Shown: positions 44,852 to 56,618, counted from the stretch's first letter. The stretch is 64,000 nt of DNA from Saccharum officinarum (GCA_020631735.1 CM036191.1:37555335-37619334), one strand, 5' to 3'. Notes: a model not told the origin generated them from the letters alone. Numbers and translations: made by a program.

Positions 44852-47059
44852 CTAGAGAGGACTTGAGTTGCCATCTTCTTGGAACCACGATGGCATCTTT
44901 GGGATAGGCAACTCTTTGTGGCCATGTAGCATCTCAAGAACATCCGCCATGGTGGGGCGATCTTCCCTATCACGTTGAGGGCACAGCAGGCCTACCTCCA
45001 CGCACCTCTTCATCTCCGCTAGCTGATGAGACCCGTCAAACAGTGACGGATCAAACTCCTCCTCAATTCGTCCAGCTTCCCAGGCCTTCCAAGCCTGACA
45101 AGTCAGATGTAAGCATTATTATTATATAATAACATGACTAGCTTCATTAATGGTACGCTACATCAGGAAGGACATACAACAGGAAAACAATTACAGTACA
45201 ATATCTATAGCTGCGGCGTGCAGATGCATGCGTGCGTACTTCAAAATACTTACCCATCGACCCTCTTGCAGCTCAGCTCTAGGTGATTCCGCCGGACATC
45301 TCCGCATACTGGCAACAGTCATAAGGAGGGTCATGCCAAAAGCGAATACGTCGTTCTTCACTGACAAGATACCCTGTTCTATATGTTCTGGAGGTATAAA
45401 TCCCCTGAATGATTATTAATAAAAATAATACATCGTGAAAGGAGAACAAAGGAAAAGAAATATATTAAAAGAATCATGCATGCCATCATGTACGCACTCG
45501 TGGAAGCCTTTGTGATTGTGTGGGGGAATGATGTCTTACACTGTGCCTTCAAGGGTCTCAATCATCTCGTCAACATCATCCAACGCTTTAGATATACTAA
45601 AATCAGTAATGATAGGATTCATATCAGAATCTACTAGGATGTTGCGTGGTTGCACATCCTTATGTAAAACTCGTTGTTCATGTAGGTACTGTACGCCTTG
45701 GGCCACCCCCTCAATTATCCGGAAGATTGAAGACCAATCAAGTTGGGAGCCTCGGGACCCTGTCAACAAATTACAAATGATGATACCACGGATAAGCAAC
45801 TATAATACCTCGTCATTATATGCAGCAGAGACAATTAAGAAAAAAGTTAGCCGAGGAGCACTGAAATATGTTTCAATATTTCACAGTGTAAACTTGCCAT
45901 TTATGAACTCGTGTAAGCTTCCACTCGGCACATAGTCTTCACCCAAATAAATTCACTATCTTTAGCTTGGTCCTTTTTGCGTTTGAACAATTGCACCCCG
46001 GAGGTAGATAAGACTTCATGGTCATATCCAACAAATTTCACTATATTTTTGTGCTGAAGCTTTGAAACCACAGGAAGAAGTTTATCATAATTGCGTGGCC
46101 ACCTTTTATTAATTTTCTTGATGGCAACGATGCTTCCATCTTTTAATACACCCTGTAGAATAAACACAGTAACATAATGAGCCTATAAGCTAGAACTCTT
46201 AAGGCATGTACAACCCACAGACGGTTTGTTGTCTGTAAGTTTTCTCCACTTTATACACAGACTATTGAACATAAGGCTAGTACAATGAGTTGTTTGTTTA
46301 GCTATCTATAAATTGTTTAATAATTCTATGTGTCCATGATCAAGCGTGAATATGATTTCTATATACCATTACGTTACTTGTTGATACAAAACAGGTCAGG
46401 TACCATGATTGTCATATTATATACAACCATGAATATAAATATATTGATATATTTATATATACATAAAGTTATATAATAATATTTCCAAGATTTTTTGAGC
46501 ACTAACAATTTTCTATAAAATTCACCAAAGGTTCCACAAAATAAAATACATAACAAACATTCAAGGTGTAACATGTGTTTTATCACTATAGTTCTGGCCA
46601 AAATAAAATACATAATATAGTTTTGAATCATAACTTTTGGATTTGATTTCGTTATGAAATGATGTTTAAGTTTTAGCCGATTTGCACATTCTTTAGATGA
46701 GGGAAGAAGTTAGATTGATTCGGTTAGGATATCTCCTTAAAAGTCAAGTCAGCCATCTCTACAAAAGAGAGAACCCGGTGTCAATTGTAATCAAGTAAGA
46801 AGAACCTAAAAAGTAGTCTATGGCTGAAAGGGTTCTTCCTGCTGCCCCAGCCAATCACAATTTTTCCATCATATGATTATCTTGTTTCACATTTTGCATG
46901 CTAATGGTCCATCACACCCACAGTTATTGTTATACTAGTTCGGTAACCCTTTGTGGCACACTCAAGTTATCTATGTGCCTTCCATCTAGGTCCACTTGTA
47001 CTCAAAACTAAAAGGTGACCCAAAGTGATAATTGTTGAACTATAGTCTGGTGCAAGGTA

Positions 47060-47193
47060 CTCCCTCGGTTCCAAATTACAAGTTGTTTTGCTTCTAATGT
47101 ATGTACCTAGACATATATAGTGTATATCTATGTACATAACAAAAGATTGTATTTAGAATAGCTAGAACAACTTACAATTTGGAATGGAGGGAG
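47060..47193. mobile_element. Stowaway MITE in an intron of the MCA-kinase gene
   Basis: Ends CTCCCTCGGTTCCAAATTAC and, reversed, CTCCCTCCATTCCAAATTGT, with TA at 47058-47059 and 47194-47195. 134 bp, non-coding, palindromic. Confidence 0.85.
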
Positions 47194-48546
47194 TACAACA
47201 AATGCTTAAACCTGGCGCAAATTAACACATCAGTCTTAAAAAGTGGTGTTTTACCATGCAATTCACCACACTCTAAATTATCCATAACAAAATTATAAAC
47301 CTGAAGTACCTTGTAGACAATGAAGTCACCACCTTGGCCAATGAGGTTGCCATTTGAAAAGCCATTTGTAGCGGCCTTCAACTCAGACCACCTGAACTTT
47401 CTTATGCCTGATATGCAAACAACATGACAAAGTTTAGTGTCACGTCCGTACAAATATGAATTTTGCACGTTATTCTTTCAAACGTAAGAAACGGCAAACA
47501 TCAATATAACCCTTCAAAATATAGTGGTATATGAATAGCTAACCCTCCGAATGGGTATATGTCCGGACATCAATTATTATAAAGAAACATATAAAACATT
47601 AATATATGTTAATATATATACCTATGCCGCTATGCCTACCATGCGATGTGCAATTGACACTTTAGTTTGTTAATTAACAGTTATATTAATTATTAAAATA
47701 CTGTAGCAGCAAATGCATAAGGAAATATGTAAATTTAGGATTCGTCAATAGTTGTTACATTTATTGTTCTCGGGGCTCTTATATGGGGCCTAATTTGTCT
47801 ACCTAAGCCATTTTATAAAATTGTTGAAGAGCCAAATTAACAAAGAAATTGTATGGTGGATTATAATTACAAGCAAAGAGACTAGTATTAGATCCATCAG
47901 GGCACAAAATTTAAAACTATATCATAGCAATTCTATGGATAAATAAAGGTAACAGACACATTCCAATTGTCAAAACCGGACAATTGTTGGAACTATACGC
48001 ACCGGTTTTCATGCGTAAGTTAGTTTCTAAATACTAGTGGTTCAACATTTTTTTCTAGTTTGATTGCGAATCTAATCTTTTTAAGTTCGCTTGGGCTGGA
48101 AATAAGCGACTGAAAGTACCATTGGCTGATTTATTGTGAGAGAAAAACACTATTGGCTGGCTGAAAATAAGCAGAACAGGCTGTCTGGCCCTGGACACTA
48201 CGCTGCAATAAACAATCCACTACAGGGTGTGGTCTTACCAACAGCAATGGACCCCTGATTTCCTGCTAATAAGTTGGTTTGCATGCCATTCAATTCAGAT
48301 CTGCCAATGGCACCCAGCAGAAGTATTAATTATTTTATTAGTAAGGACACAAAGCTCGAGTAATTGACATTGGGACAAAGCCAAGGAGACCTATAATTTG
48401 GATAGTGCATATCTGACCTAGAATCATCAGTTGATTGACTAGTATGTGATATCCCCACTGCTGCATCCTGAAATTTCAAAATAGTTAGTTAATAATGAAA
48501 TTGTGTCACAACTAGATCGAACACAATAGAATATGATCCATTAGTA

Positions 48547-48668
48547 CACCCTCTGTCCCAAATTACATGTCATCTTGGCTTTTCTACGCACCTAAATATT
48601 TGATATGTCTAGATATACATAATCTAAAAAAGTCAAGACTACTAAAAAAAATTGGAACATAGGGAGCA
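48547..48668. mobile_element. Degenerate Stowaway MITE in intron 1 of the MCA-kinase gene
   Basis: Ends ACACCCTCTGTCCCAAATTAC and, reversed, TGCTCCCTATGTTCCAATTT, resembling Stowaway repeats with mismatches. Lies between exons 1 and 2. Confidence 0.6.
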
Positions 48669-49113
48669 CTATTTTTTAATTTGTCAGTGTAGAAAACAAT
48701 GGTACCTCTGGCTGCCGGGATGGGGGATGAGGATGATGACCACCAGCGTAGATAGTAAGCAATACAATAGTAGTGTGGGTGTTGATGGCGAAGGACGCCA
48801 GCATCACTTTGTTCAAGATGTCTTCTTTTACCCGGCGCAGCTGTTTGGACAGATCCCCAGCCGTGATGAGGCGCCGGAGGGTGCTCGTCTCCTGGCACGC
48901 CGTCACGAGCTCGAGGGCCAGCGCGCCGCTTATCGCAGGGCTGTCGTTCAGCATCCCCGTCTGCTGCAGCTGGGACAGGATAGCGCTGAATCTGAGCACG
49001 CGCTTCCTGATCTCCTGGCATTCATCCTGGTTATGGCAAACAGTGTCCACGGCGGCCTTGATCTTGAGCCCGATTTTGACGATCTTCTCCACGGTGGCCA
49101 CCGGATCGGCCAT

Positions 49114-49759
49114 CGTTCCTGCCGCCGCACGAGGGACAAGAATGCAAGCGCAACCTGCAAGAACGTAGCAGATTGAATGGATTCTTGAAATTTTTCAGAT
49201 CCTATTGTGGCAATGTTAAGCCAATAATCACTAGTAGCAAATAAATCTATCCACCTCGAGCTTTTTTCTAGTAGCTTATGCAGATCGAGCAATGGCCGGC
49301 CGGCCGGCCTCTGCTCACTCGGCACTCGGCAGCGACTCTGCTGTGGGGAGAGGACGAAACCGAGTGGAAGCTCACTACTCGGCCTTCTGCTCTGTTTTTT
49401 GCTTGGCCCGGGCACATGTGACGGGGTCAGAGATTTTTTTTGTGCGATTTTCTGTGGCAAGAGCCATCGAGAGAGCACATGATTTTGCCAAGCATACAAA
49501 CAGAAGATCCGGTCGGGAAAGCAACGAAGTCACGGGTCGTGCCATCACAGGGCCGGGGCCACTTGTGCTTGCGGCTTTCTTTTTCAAATGACCAATTTTG
49601 TACTAGTCATGAGCACGTTCGTTTGAGATTATTAGCCAAATCAGCCAGCTAGCCAGCAGTATTTTTCTCCCACAAAAAATCAGCCAGCAGTACTTTCAAC
49701 CAGCCAGATTAACCTAAGCGAACAGGCTACAAATCCTTGACAAAACTAGACGGGCCTTC
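49114..49759. other. 5' flank of the MCA-kinase gene
   Basis: Promoter and 5' UTR should lie here for the minus-strand gene. No diagnostic element was recognised. The overlapping open frames at 49292-49591 have no motif. Confidence 0.35.
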
Positions 49760-50110
49760 CTTCGTTCCTTCCTAAAGTTTAGTATATCATATCGGATGTT
49801 TGACACATACTTGGAGTATTAAATATAGATTAAAAAAATAATTAATTACATACATTGCAACTAATTTATAAGACAAATTTTTTGAGTCTAATTAGTCCAT
49901 GATTTGACAACGTGGTACTACGAGTATTAAATATAGATTAAAAAAATAATTAATTACACACATTGCGACTAATTTATAAGACAATTTTTTTAGTCTAATT
50001 AGTCCATGATTTGACAACGTAGTACTACAGTAAAGCTACAGTACATGTGCCATTACCGGATTAATTAGGCTTAATAAATTCGTCTTGCAGATTACTGAGA
50101 ACTTTTATAA
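49760..50110. mobile_element. MITE-like segment with a 108-bp tandem duplication
   Basis: Contains GTCTAATTAGTCCATGATTT twice and words typical of a widespread grass MITE (ATTAAATATAGATTAAAAAA, ACTAATTTATAAGAC, CTACAGTACATGTGC). Units start GAGTATTAAATATAG at 49814 and 49922 and run to about 50029, period 108, with few differences. Terminal repeats were not resolved. Confidence 0.55.
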
Positions 50111-50125
50111 TTTGTTTTATTATTA

Positions 50126-50367
50126 GGCCTTGTTTAGTTGGCCAAAAAGATCCAAAAAATTTTGCATAGTACCCGTCACATCGGATCTTTGGACGCATGC
50201 ATGGAGCATTAAATGTAGATAAAAATAACTAATTGCACAGTTTGTCTGTATATGTCGAGACGAATCTTTTGAACCTAGTTAGTTCATGGTTGGACAAATT
50301 TTGCCAAATAACAACTAAAAGTGCTACATGAATTTTCCCTAAAAAATTTTGGGATCTAAACAAGACG
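50126..50367. mobile_element. MITE, CTTGTTTAG family, TTA target duplication
   Basis: Ends GGCCTTGTTTAGTTGGCC and, reversed, CGTCTTGTTTAGATCCC; TTA at 50123-50125 and 50368-50370. Internal ATGCATGGAGCATTAAATGT and GACGAATCTTTTGA are shared, in reverse orientation, with the elements at 12863-13374. Tourist/Harbinger class is supported by the TTA duplication. Confidence 0.8.
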
Positions 50368-50370
50368 TTA

Positions 50371-51198
50371 CTATCCAAACACTCTCATATAACACCCCGA
50401 TGTGACACTCGATGTAACACCCCTAAACTTTAGCCCCTGAATTTAAATACCACCGAATTCAGAGCATCATTTTTCAGTATAAACGAGAGAGAGAGCCCAC
50501 CCAAGCGGAGTACTGGATACTCACATCTCTTTCATCTTCTCGTTATTTTCCGCAATAGGCAAGTTCGATCCAAATAAAGCCTTAACTGCTCGTCAGGGAG
50601 TCATCACCTCCTTTGCTTAACCTCACATTAGCTTGATCAAGGGCTCATTTAGGATAAAATGGGCCTTGAGAGTGGCAAGTAGGTAGAGCCAGCATAATGC
50701 AAGGGGCAAGAGCCACAAGAGACTAAGAGCCGACAGTGGCTAGCTTTTGTGTCTGCAGCAATAAAGTTCGACACGTTGCCTCGCTGTGAAGGCTAGATTA
50801 GCAATAAGCATGTTCAGAGAGCGAGTGGCCAGAGGAAAGTATTCCACTGACTCGGAGCTCATCTTTGTTTTCCTCCAAAAGTACTTGCTTCTTCATCACC
50901 GTTCCTATGGAAAGTCCTTTGTTAATCCTCCGTATGTCAAACACATTGGCGTCAGCAAAACAGAGATTTGGCATTTCGTTGAAATTCCTTCAAACTTCCT
51001 CCATTCCAAGAGGTCTTAAAATATGAATCAAAATCTTCCATCGAAATGATTTGAATTAATTTTTTTTGCGAAAAATGATTTGAATTACTAATTAACAGAA
51101 TAAAAAAATTCCAGATGAATGAAAAGTTGTAATAATCGTGCTGGGAATTTTTTAGCAAAACATCCCGAAATCATGATCTTGACAAAGTGATGTTTAGG
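50371..51198. other. Intergenic, no gene recognised
   Basis: At 50403-50440 there is GATGTAACACCCCTAAACTT, reminiscent of the start of some Gypsy LTRs but with nothing to support a full LTR. An open frame at 50786-51019 has no known motif. Confidence 0.35.
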
Positions 51199-51263
51199 CT
51201 TCCTTGATCCTGAGCCCGATTTTGACGATCTTCGCTACGTACTGTAGCCACCGGATCGGCCAT
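51199..51263 (-). pseudogene. Fragment of MCA-domain exon 1 (first ~20 codons)
   Basis: On the minus strand ATGGCCGATCCGGTGGC at 51263 and a following AAGATCGTCAAAATCGGGCT repeat the first 65 bp of the exon starting at 49113, with a small insertion after codon 8 that shifts frame. It lies 2.15 kb upstream in the same orientation, so it is a remnant of a tandem duplicate. Confidence 0.8.
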
Positions 51264-51497
51264 GTTTATATGCACCTCCTGATTCCTGGCACACAAGATA
51301 GTACAGATCCACCTGAATCCGAGAGCAAATTAATTAAGATCGAGAAACCTTTCTGAACTTGTCAAATGTAGCTATACTATGGCATCGATCGTTTCTTCTT
51401 ACCTCTAGCTTCCTCCTAGCTGCTCGCGTGTACCAAGCTATCGAGCTCGGCAGCTGCTCCTCCGCTATGTTCCGACTTCCGAGCATGAGTTACTCCG

Positions 51498-52613
51498 GGG
51501 ATGTTTCTTTCCCAGCCACAACTAGCCACACCTGAGGTTAGGTACCAACCATACTTGTGGCTAGCCACATTCTATGACAAATTTAAAGTAATTGGTTGAC
51601 AACTAAAATGTGGCAAAGACAATATGACCGTTGTTTGGTTCATGTTACAAATATTAGGCAAAAAGCTGTGGTAGCTGTTTGGATTGCATGCCTGAGTGTT
51701 CAAGTTCAGAAAATATTAGTGTGTATAAACACATTTTCTGTTTTTAGACATTTTTATTAATTATAAATCATTTAACAAGTATAAACCTAGGTAGGTTAAC
51801 AACTCAGTCATATATGTACCAATAAACTTGAAATTTTTATCACAGTACAAGCATGACATGAATAGCTAGTCTACCATAAAATTTTCATAGCAATTGGAGT
51901 AATATAACTACAGATATGAATTTAGCTCTAAACATCTTAGGCAACCACCTACAACAAAACTTTTCTACTAAAATATATAACATTATGTATTTTCTGGATA
52001 GATCTAATCAAGAGGAGTCTAACAGAACCAGATTTGCTATTTAGAACTTTTCTATGATTTACTATGCATTTTAGATGTTTCAGCCAATTTATATGCATAA
52101 AAGAAAAACACATTTTGCACCGGGAACCCTGCAGTTTTCCTAAATCTACCCGCATAGAAAAGCTTATGCTTAGCACTATTTAAATGAGTCCATGACATCG
52201 TATCTAGAACCTTGCAAAAATTTCTAATTTGTTTTCGACCTTCTTCTTCAACCTCCAAACATAGCAGGGCCGATCTGTTCGATTCATACGGCCGTGGTCC
52301 AAGGCGGAAGCTAGGAAGGGGCGTTGCGGACTTGCCGAGCCTACGCGCACCTGAGGGTGACGGTGGTTTCACCAGAGGTGCATAACAGGAGAGCACCCGA
52401 GGGTGACGGTGGTTTCACCGGAGGCGCATAGTAGGAGAGTTGTGGCGGAGGCGGAGAAACTGGCTGCCACACATTTTGGCGTAGAATCTATGGCGAGCGC
52501 TTCTCTGGATTGTGGCGAGCCCTACTTGAATCATCAACCAAACACTCACCTATGCAACGGTGGCAAACCTAACTTTAGGTGTGGCAAGGTGTGGCCGGCA
52601 ACCAAACATGCCC
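51498..52613. mobile_element. Non-autonomous TIR element, about 1.1 kb
   Basis: Left end GGGATGTTTCTTTCCCAGCC and right end, reversed, GGGCATGTTTGGTTGCCGGC; similarity continues inwards (TAGCCACACCTGAGGTTAGG against TTGCCACACCTAAAGTTAGG) for about 50 bp. Target duplication is not clear. GG-CATGTTTGGTTG ends are common among grass PIF/Harbinger- and hAT-like elements. No transposase. A GC-rich part at 52260-52520 gives overlapping frames without motifs. Confidence 0.6.
52349..52440. repeat. 46-bp tandem duplication inside the TIR element
   Basis: Two units start AC(C)(T/C)GAGGGTGACGG at 52349 and 52395 and share GACGGTGGTTTCACC(A/G)GAGG, with about four differences. Confidence 0.75.
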
Positions 52614-52923
52614 TTTGTCTTGGTACTCCTTTTTCCCAGGAAAATAGTGCAACGAAATGGACAACACACCTGTGCTCTGGCTAGTGGGATCTCGCAGCCG
52701 TCTAGCTAGCTATTTTTTTTCTCAAAAAATAAAAATAAAAGTCTAGCTAGCTAGTTCGTCGGATTTAGCTGGGCACAAGCCGGCGTCCGCTTCCGGTGGC
52801 TGGCGAGAAGAAAGACCTGCAAACCCATCGCCAAGTCTTTGCGAGGAAAATAAGTGTAATTACACTCCTTGTCCTTTGGGAAAGTGTGTCTGGGTGCACT
52901 CTATACTTCCAAGTCTTTGCCAC
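52614..52923. other. Short intergenic stretch left of the Copia element
   Basis: No gene recognised. Ends in the target site GCCAC (52919-52923). Confidence 0.5.
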
Positions 52924-53162
52924 TGTTAAGATTAATTAGTATTAGTAATTAGTGATCAATTATTGTAAATCCTGTAATTAGCATGTGCTAATTACGGCTT
53001 CTATAGACATAACCGTTTAGGCCCTTTCGGCACCAATAGACACCAGTTCGCCATTAAGTCACTGACAATGGCAACTGACACATGTATATATACATCACTG
53101 TTCATCAGAATACATAAGTGAATTGATTCAATTCATTCATTCATCCATTTCATTCACTAACA
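52924..53162 (+). repeat. 5' LTR of the Copia element
   Basis: 239 bp, TG...CA, with ACATGTATATATACATCACT, a TATA-like promoter segment. Followed by GTTATCAGCC, keeping the TATCAG core of an initiator-Met primer site. Confidence 0.9.
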
Positions 53163-53272
53163 CGTTATCAGCCACGCTAGTTTCTACACCGCTGTAGTAG
53201 AAAGGCCAGAAGGAAGGAGACGGGTTCGCCGGAACTTCGCCGGAGTTTCATCGCTCCAGTTCAAGGTAGAAG

Positions 53273-54151
53273 ATGTCGTCCGCTACTCCTTCCATGAACG
53301 CCATGGTGGACTCCATCACGGACGCCATCGAGGGCGTCATCCACCGCAGCACCAACCACCCCGGCGGCCTCCAGCGTTTCCTGCTCCAGGGCGTTGTACG
53401 CCGTGTCCTCCGGGACATCCACAGTAACCGCACTCCGCTTTGTCGGAGCAGTGGTAGCCGTCCATCTTCGCCGCGCCTTGAAGCCCGCCACGATGCCCAC
53501 TACTCGCTTCGCCCGGTGCCTCGCTTGGCGCCGCGTTCAGTGCCGCGCTTGGACACGCGCTCATCGTCGCTGGAATATGCTCCCGGCATCTGTCCCGAGC
53601 ATGGCCCGGCCATGTTCGTTCGACGCGTAGGGGCATCGCTGATGCCGACGCCGTCGTCGCCGATCCCGTCGTCACTGCCAAGGCCTTCATCGACGTTGCT
53701 GCCGCCCCCGCACCCGGTGCCATCCACTACGCCAGCCGCGCCATGGAATGGAGTAGGTGGCTCCATGGCTTCGCGCCGTGGCGTCTTTTCGCTCCACAAC
53801 GGCGGCGGCGTGGAGAGATGGCCGCCGGGCTTCGCGTACGACGTCGACATCGTTCGCCCGTCCACCCTTCCTCCCCCTCCGATTGCCCCTCCGGGTGGTC
53901 GCTCATACGCCGCGGTGACGGCCAACCACCACCCCGACGCACGTCGGACCGCCCTCCCGTCCGGTCGCGCTCTCAGCGCCGGATTCGCCTCTTCCTCGAA
54001 TGAGGGGAGGCGGCTCCCTGCCTCTAAGCGGTCACGGAAGGGTCGGTGGGGGCGATCCCGCCGTTCCCGGCTTGCAGTGACGGCCCTTGCGGCCGAAGCT
54101 CGCCGGGGATGGGCGGCGCGCACCCTGCCGGGCGGCCTCCATGGCCGATGA
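53273..54151 (+). CDS. GC-rich leader ORF of the Copia element, unknown function
   Basis: A 292-codon frame, MSSATPSMNAMVDSITDAIE at the start, then Pro/Ser/Arg-rich low-complexity sequence (PSSPIPSSLPRPSS; LPPPPIAPPGGRSYAAVTAN). I recognise no domain. The region 53200-54540 is very GC-rich while gag-pol is AT-rich, so it looks like sequence of different origin, possibly a captured host fragment. GGRSYAAV is a motif type seen near nucleic-acid-binding linkers in some retroelement proteins, which is weak evidence. Large frames on the minus strand across the same DNA reflect GC content. Whether it is translated is unknown. Confidence 0.35.
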   Translation: MSSATPSMNAMVDSITDAIEGVIHRSTNHPGGLQRFLLQGVVRRVLRDIHSNRTPLCRSSGSRPSSPRLEARHDAHYSLRPVPRLAPRSVPRLDTRSSSLEYAPGICPEHGPAMFVRRVGASLMPTPSSPIPSSLPRPSSTLLPPPHPVPSTTPAAPWNGVGGSMASRRGVFSLHNGGGVERWPPGFAYDVDIVRPSTLPPPPIAPPGGRSYAAVTANHHPDARRTALPSGRALSAGFASSSNEGRRLPASKRSRKGRWGRSRRSRLAVTALAAEARRGWAARTLPGGLHGR

Positions 54152-55341
54152 AGGGGCCTCGGCCCGAATCCGCCATGAGAGGAGGAGGAGGCACAAGACG
54201 ACTACGAGCATGACGGCAGCAACAGCAAGCAGCAGCGGCGCGGGCAGCGGATGACCGGTGAGTTGGCGGCGGCGGTGGCCAGGCGAACGACGGCGACGGG
54301 TGGTTGGGGTGGTTAGGGTTCCTCAACCCTAACCGTCGCCCTCTTATAGGGCTGAGGGGGAGGGTGGCCGGGTGGGCCGAATCGGCGACCCAGGCGCAGG
54401 AGCCGGCGCTCTCTGCCTCCCCCCTTACTGCGTGGGCCGCGCCTGGCTGGCTGGCTGGGCCCAAAGCCTAGCCGGCTGGGCCGCGCCCCCCTCCCTTTGC
54501 TGGGCTTGTTTGCTGCTCTGGGCCTTTTTATTTTCCGTCTTTGTGTCTAGATTTTCTATTTCTTTATTATTTACCTGTTAGCAGTAGTCTAGATAATTAG
54601 CATATAGATTGACTAAATTATTCCCTGCTAGAACATCATATATTTGTCTGGTTGTTCTTGTCAAGTGACTGCTGTAACAGTGTTGTGTATCGTACATTGT
54701 GATTGTATATAAATTGCGGTTTGTTTATATACTTGGTTTATGCAATGTATTTCTTTTCTATTATGATTTGCTATATGTGGTGCACCCAAATTTGTTTTGT
54801 ACCAACATATTGGTTACACTTGTAAATTTTATAATAGAAATTGGGTATGTTGGTGCCCCAAACCATATTTTTGCACCACATACAAATTAAAATTGCTAGT
54901 GATTTATATGCAATTTGACTAGATTATCTATAAATTTAGAAATTTAATTACTATAGATTAAAATTGCAAAATCTATCTTGATTATTTTGGTAAATTAACA
55001 CAAGATAATGGAGTCTATGACATTAGCTGCGTTTAATTCTCAGCGAATTATCCTGCCTAGAGACCGTGCCACAGCAGTGATTAAATCACCCATTATAGAA
55101 AGGTCTACATCTTTTTCCTCTAGAATTTGATGACTACCTACATTGTGTAATTTCCAAAATAATGGTTTTTGGAGTACTATAAAATTATATAAAACTTTAG
55201 GTCTTTACCAAAATCACTCCAAAAACTATTATAAGATAAAATAAATAAATAAAATATTGCATCTCGTATTACAACATTACCATGTTGATTTTAATTTACC
55301 AAGCGGTAAATTAATTAATCCATGATTGTCCACGTAGGACC
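54152..55341 (+). other. Rest of the Copia leader
   Basis: GC-rich until about 54540, then strongly AT-rich to the gag ATG. No coding signal recognised in the AT-rich part. Confidence 0.4.
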
Positions 55342-56373
55342 ATGGCCACTAAGGAGATCGAGGAACTCGCGTTAGATGGTAGTAATTACCCTACTTGGGC
55401 ATCTGATATCAAGATTGTGCTTTCCTCTCGTAGCCTTTTGGCTACAATTCAGGAACCCCAACAAGGGGCTGCCATACAAAAGAAGCATACCTTTACTGCT
55501 CTAGCTTTATTACGGTTTTACATTCATAAGGACATTAAATCTGAATACCTTATGATTGAAAATCCTCGCGAATTATGGGTCGCTCTAAAAGAGCGATATG
55601 AACAGCAAAAGGAACTAATTTGGCCAGAGGCCAATTATGAATGGAATCACCTACGTCTCCAAGATTTTAAATATGTGGCAGACTATAATCATACTGTTCA
55701 TTGAATTTGTTCTAAATTGAAGTTTTGCGAGAAAGAGCCATCAGATGCAGACAAGATAGAGAAAACACTCTCTACTATGCTCCCATCTGATAGAGTATTG
55801 CAGCAGCAATATAGGGCTCACAATTACCAATAATATTCCTAGCTTATTCATACATTGTCTCAGACAGAAAAACATGATGAAGTTCTTATGAAAAATCATC
55901 ATAAGCGTCCTATTGGTTCGGCGCCTTTGCCTGAGGTTCACAATGTACAGAAACAGCCTAGGAATAAGAATAAGTTCAATGGACCTGATCCAAAGAACAG
56001 AACTGTTAAATGCAAACACAATAGGAGACAAAGACCTAATTCAAACAAGAGGAAGAAGGACAATGCGAAACCCAAAAATGACAAGTGTCATAGATGTGGG
56101 GATTTCACGCATTTTGCCAAGAATTGACGTACACCTAAGCATTTGGTAGCTTTGTACCAAAAGTCTTTGAAAGAGGCTAAGCCAGCAGGAGACACAAGAT
56201 ATGAGGCACACTTCAATATTGCATCTAAGGCTGTTTCGGAAGAGGGTTGTTCTAATCAGGCCCCTAAAGAACAAGTGAACAACAAACCTCTTAACTTTGA
56301 AAAAGACCTTTCATCGACGGACAACATGCTCATAGATTTCAGTTCTGGAGACATGTTTGGAGATTTTGAATAA
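55342..56373 (+). pseudogene. Copia gag, interrupted
   Basis: Starts MATKEIEELALDGSNYPTWA, typical of Copia gag (UBN2-type), with ALALLRFYIHKDIKSEYLMI and NPRELWVALKERYEQQKEL. Stops follow at HTVH-stop (55702-55704) and twice near 55830-55840. The zinc knuckle reads CHRCGDFTHFAKN and then TGA (56126-56128), so the last Cys codon is lost. The tail ends DFSSGDMFGDFE with TAA at 56371-56373. Confidence 0.8.
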
Positions 56374-56618
56374 TCTCGGTCAAAACATTGATATCACAAT
56401 AGACTATTGTTGTAATAGTATATGTCATACATCCTTATAGTAGTTCGGGTTGTATTAATTAGTGTGCATATGAGTTGTACATATTTGTCTATATTGTTTA
56501 TATTGTAGAATTCATAGATTTTGTAATATCATACTTTTGTATTGATAGTTAATATATTATATGTATAAGTTCTATGTGTTAAATTTGAATATTTATTTTA
56601 CATTCACTTTACATATAG
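56374..56618 (+). other. 245-bp AT-rich spacer between gag and pol, intron-like
   Basis: Very AT-rich with stops in all forward frames, ending CACTTTACATATAG directly before the ATG at 56619. It could be an intron joining gag to pol; the frame also differs between the two sides. Confidence 0.45.

Larger units (their letters stand above)
44852..49113 (-). pseudogene. MCA-domain protein kinase (grass RLCK type), eight exons, damaged and probably catalytically dead
   Basis: Exons on the minus strand: 49113-48706, 48467-48418, 48300-48239, 47407-47310, 46152-45894, 45759-45540, 45404-45254, 45094-44852, nearly all with clean AG/GT borders and matching phases. Exon 1 encodes an MCAfunc (MLKL-NTD-like) helical domain: MADPVATVEKIVKIGLKIKA, RKRVLRFSAILSQLQQTGM, LRRVKEDILNKVMLASFAIN. 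Kinase: GQGGDFIVYK loop, VAIKK lysine, GVAQGVQYLHEQ, then LHKDVQPRN instead of HRDxKxxN and TDFSIS instead of DFG. It ends RPTMADVLEMLHGH and a short tail with TAG at 44854. In exon 5, WVKTMCRV needs one more base to give the family-like DYVPSGSLHEFING; as it stands a stop follows, and the phase at the exon 5/6 join also disagrees. The changed DFG and HRD motifs suggest a pseudokinase even before this damage. Two MITEs sit in introns. Confidence 0.75.

Noticed and set aside
53500..54123. 207-residue minus-strand frame in the Copia leader
   Set aside because: Opposite frame of GC-rich DNA, no motif, and against the transcription direction of the element.
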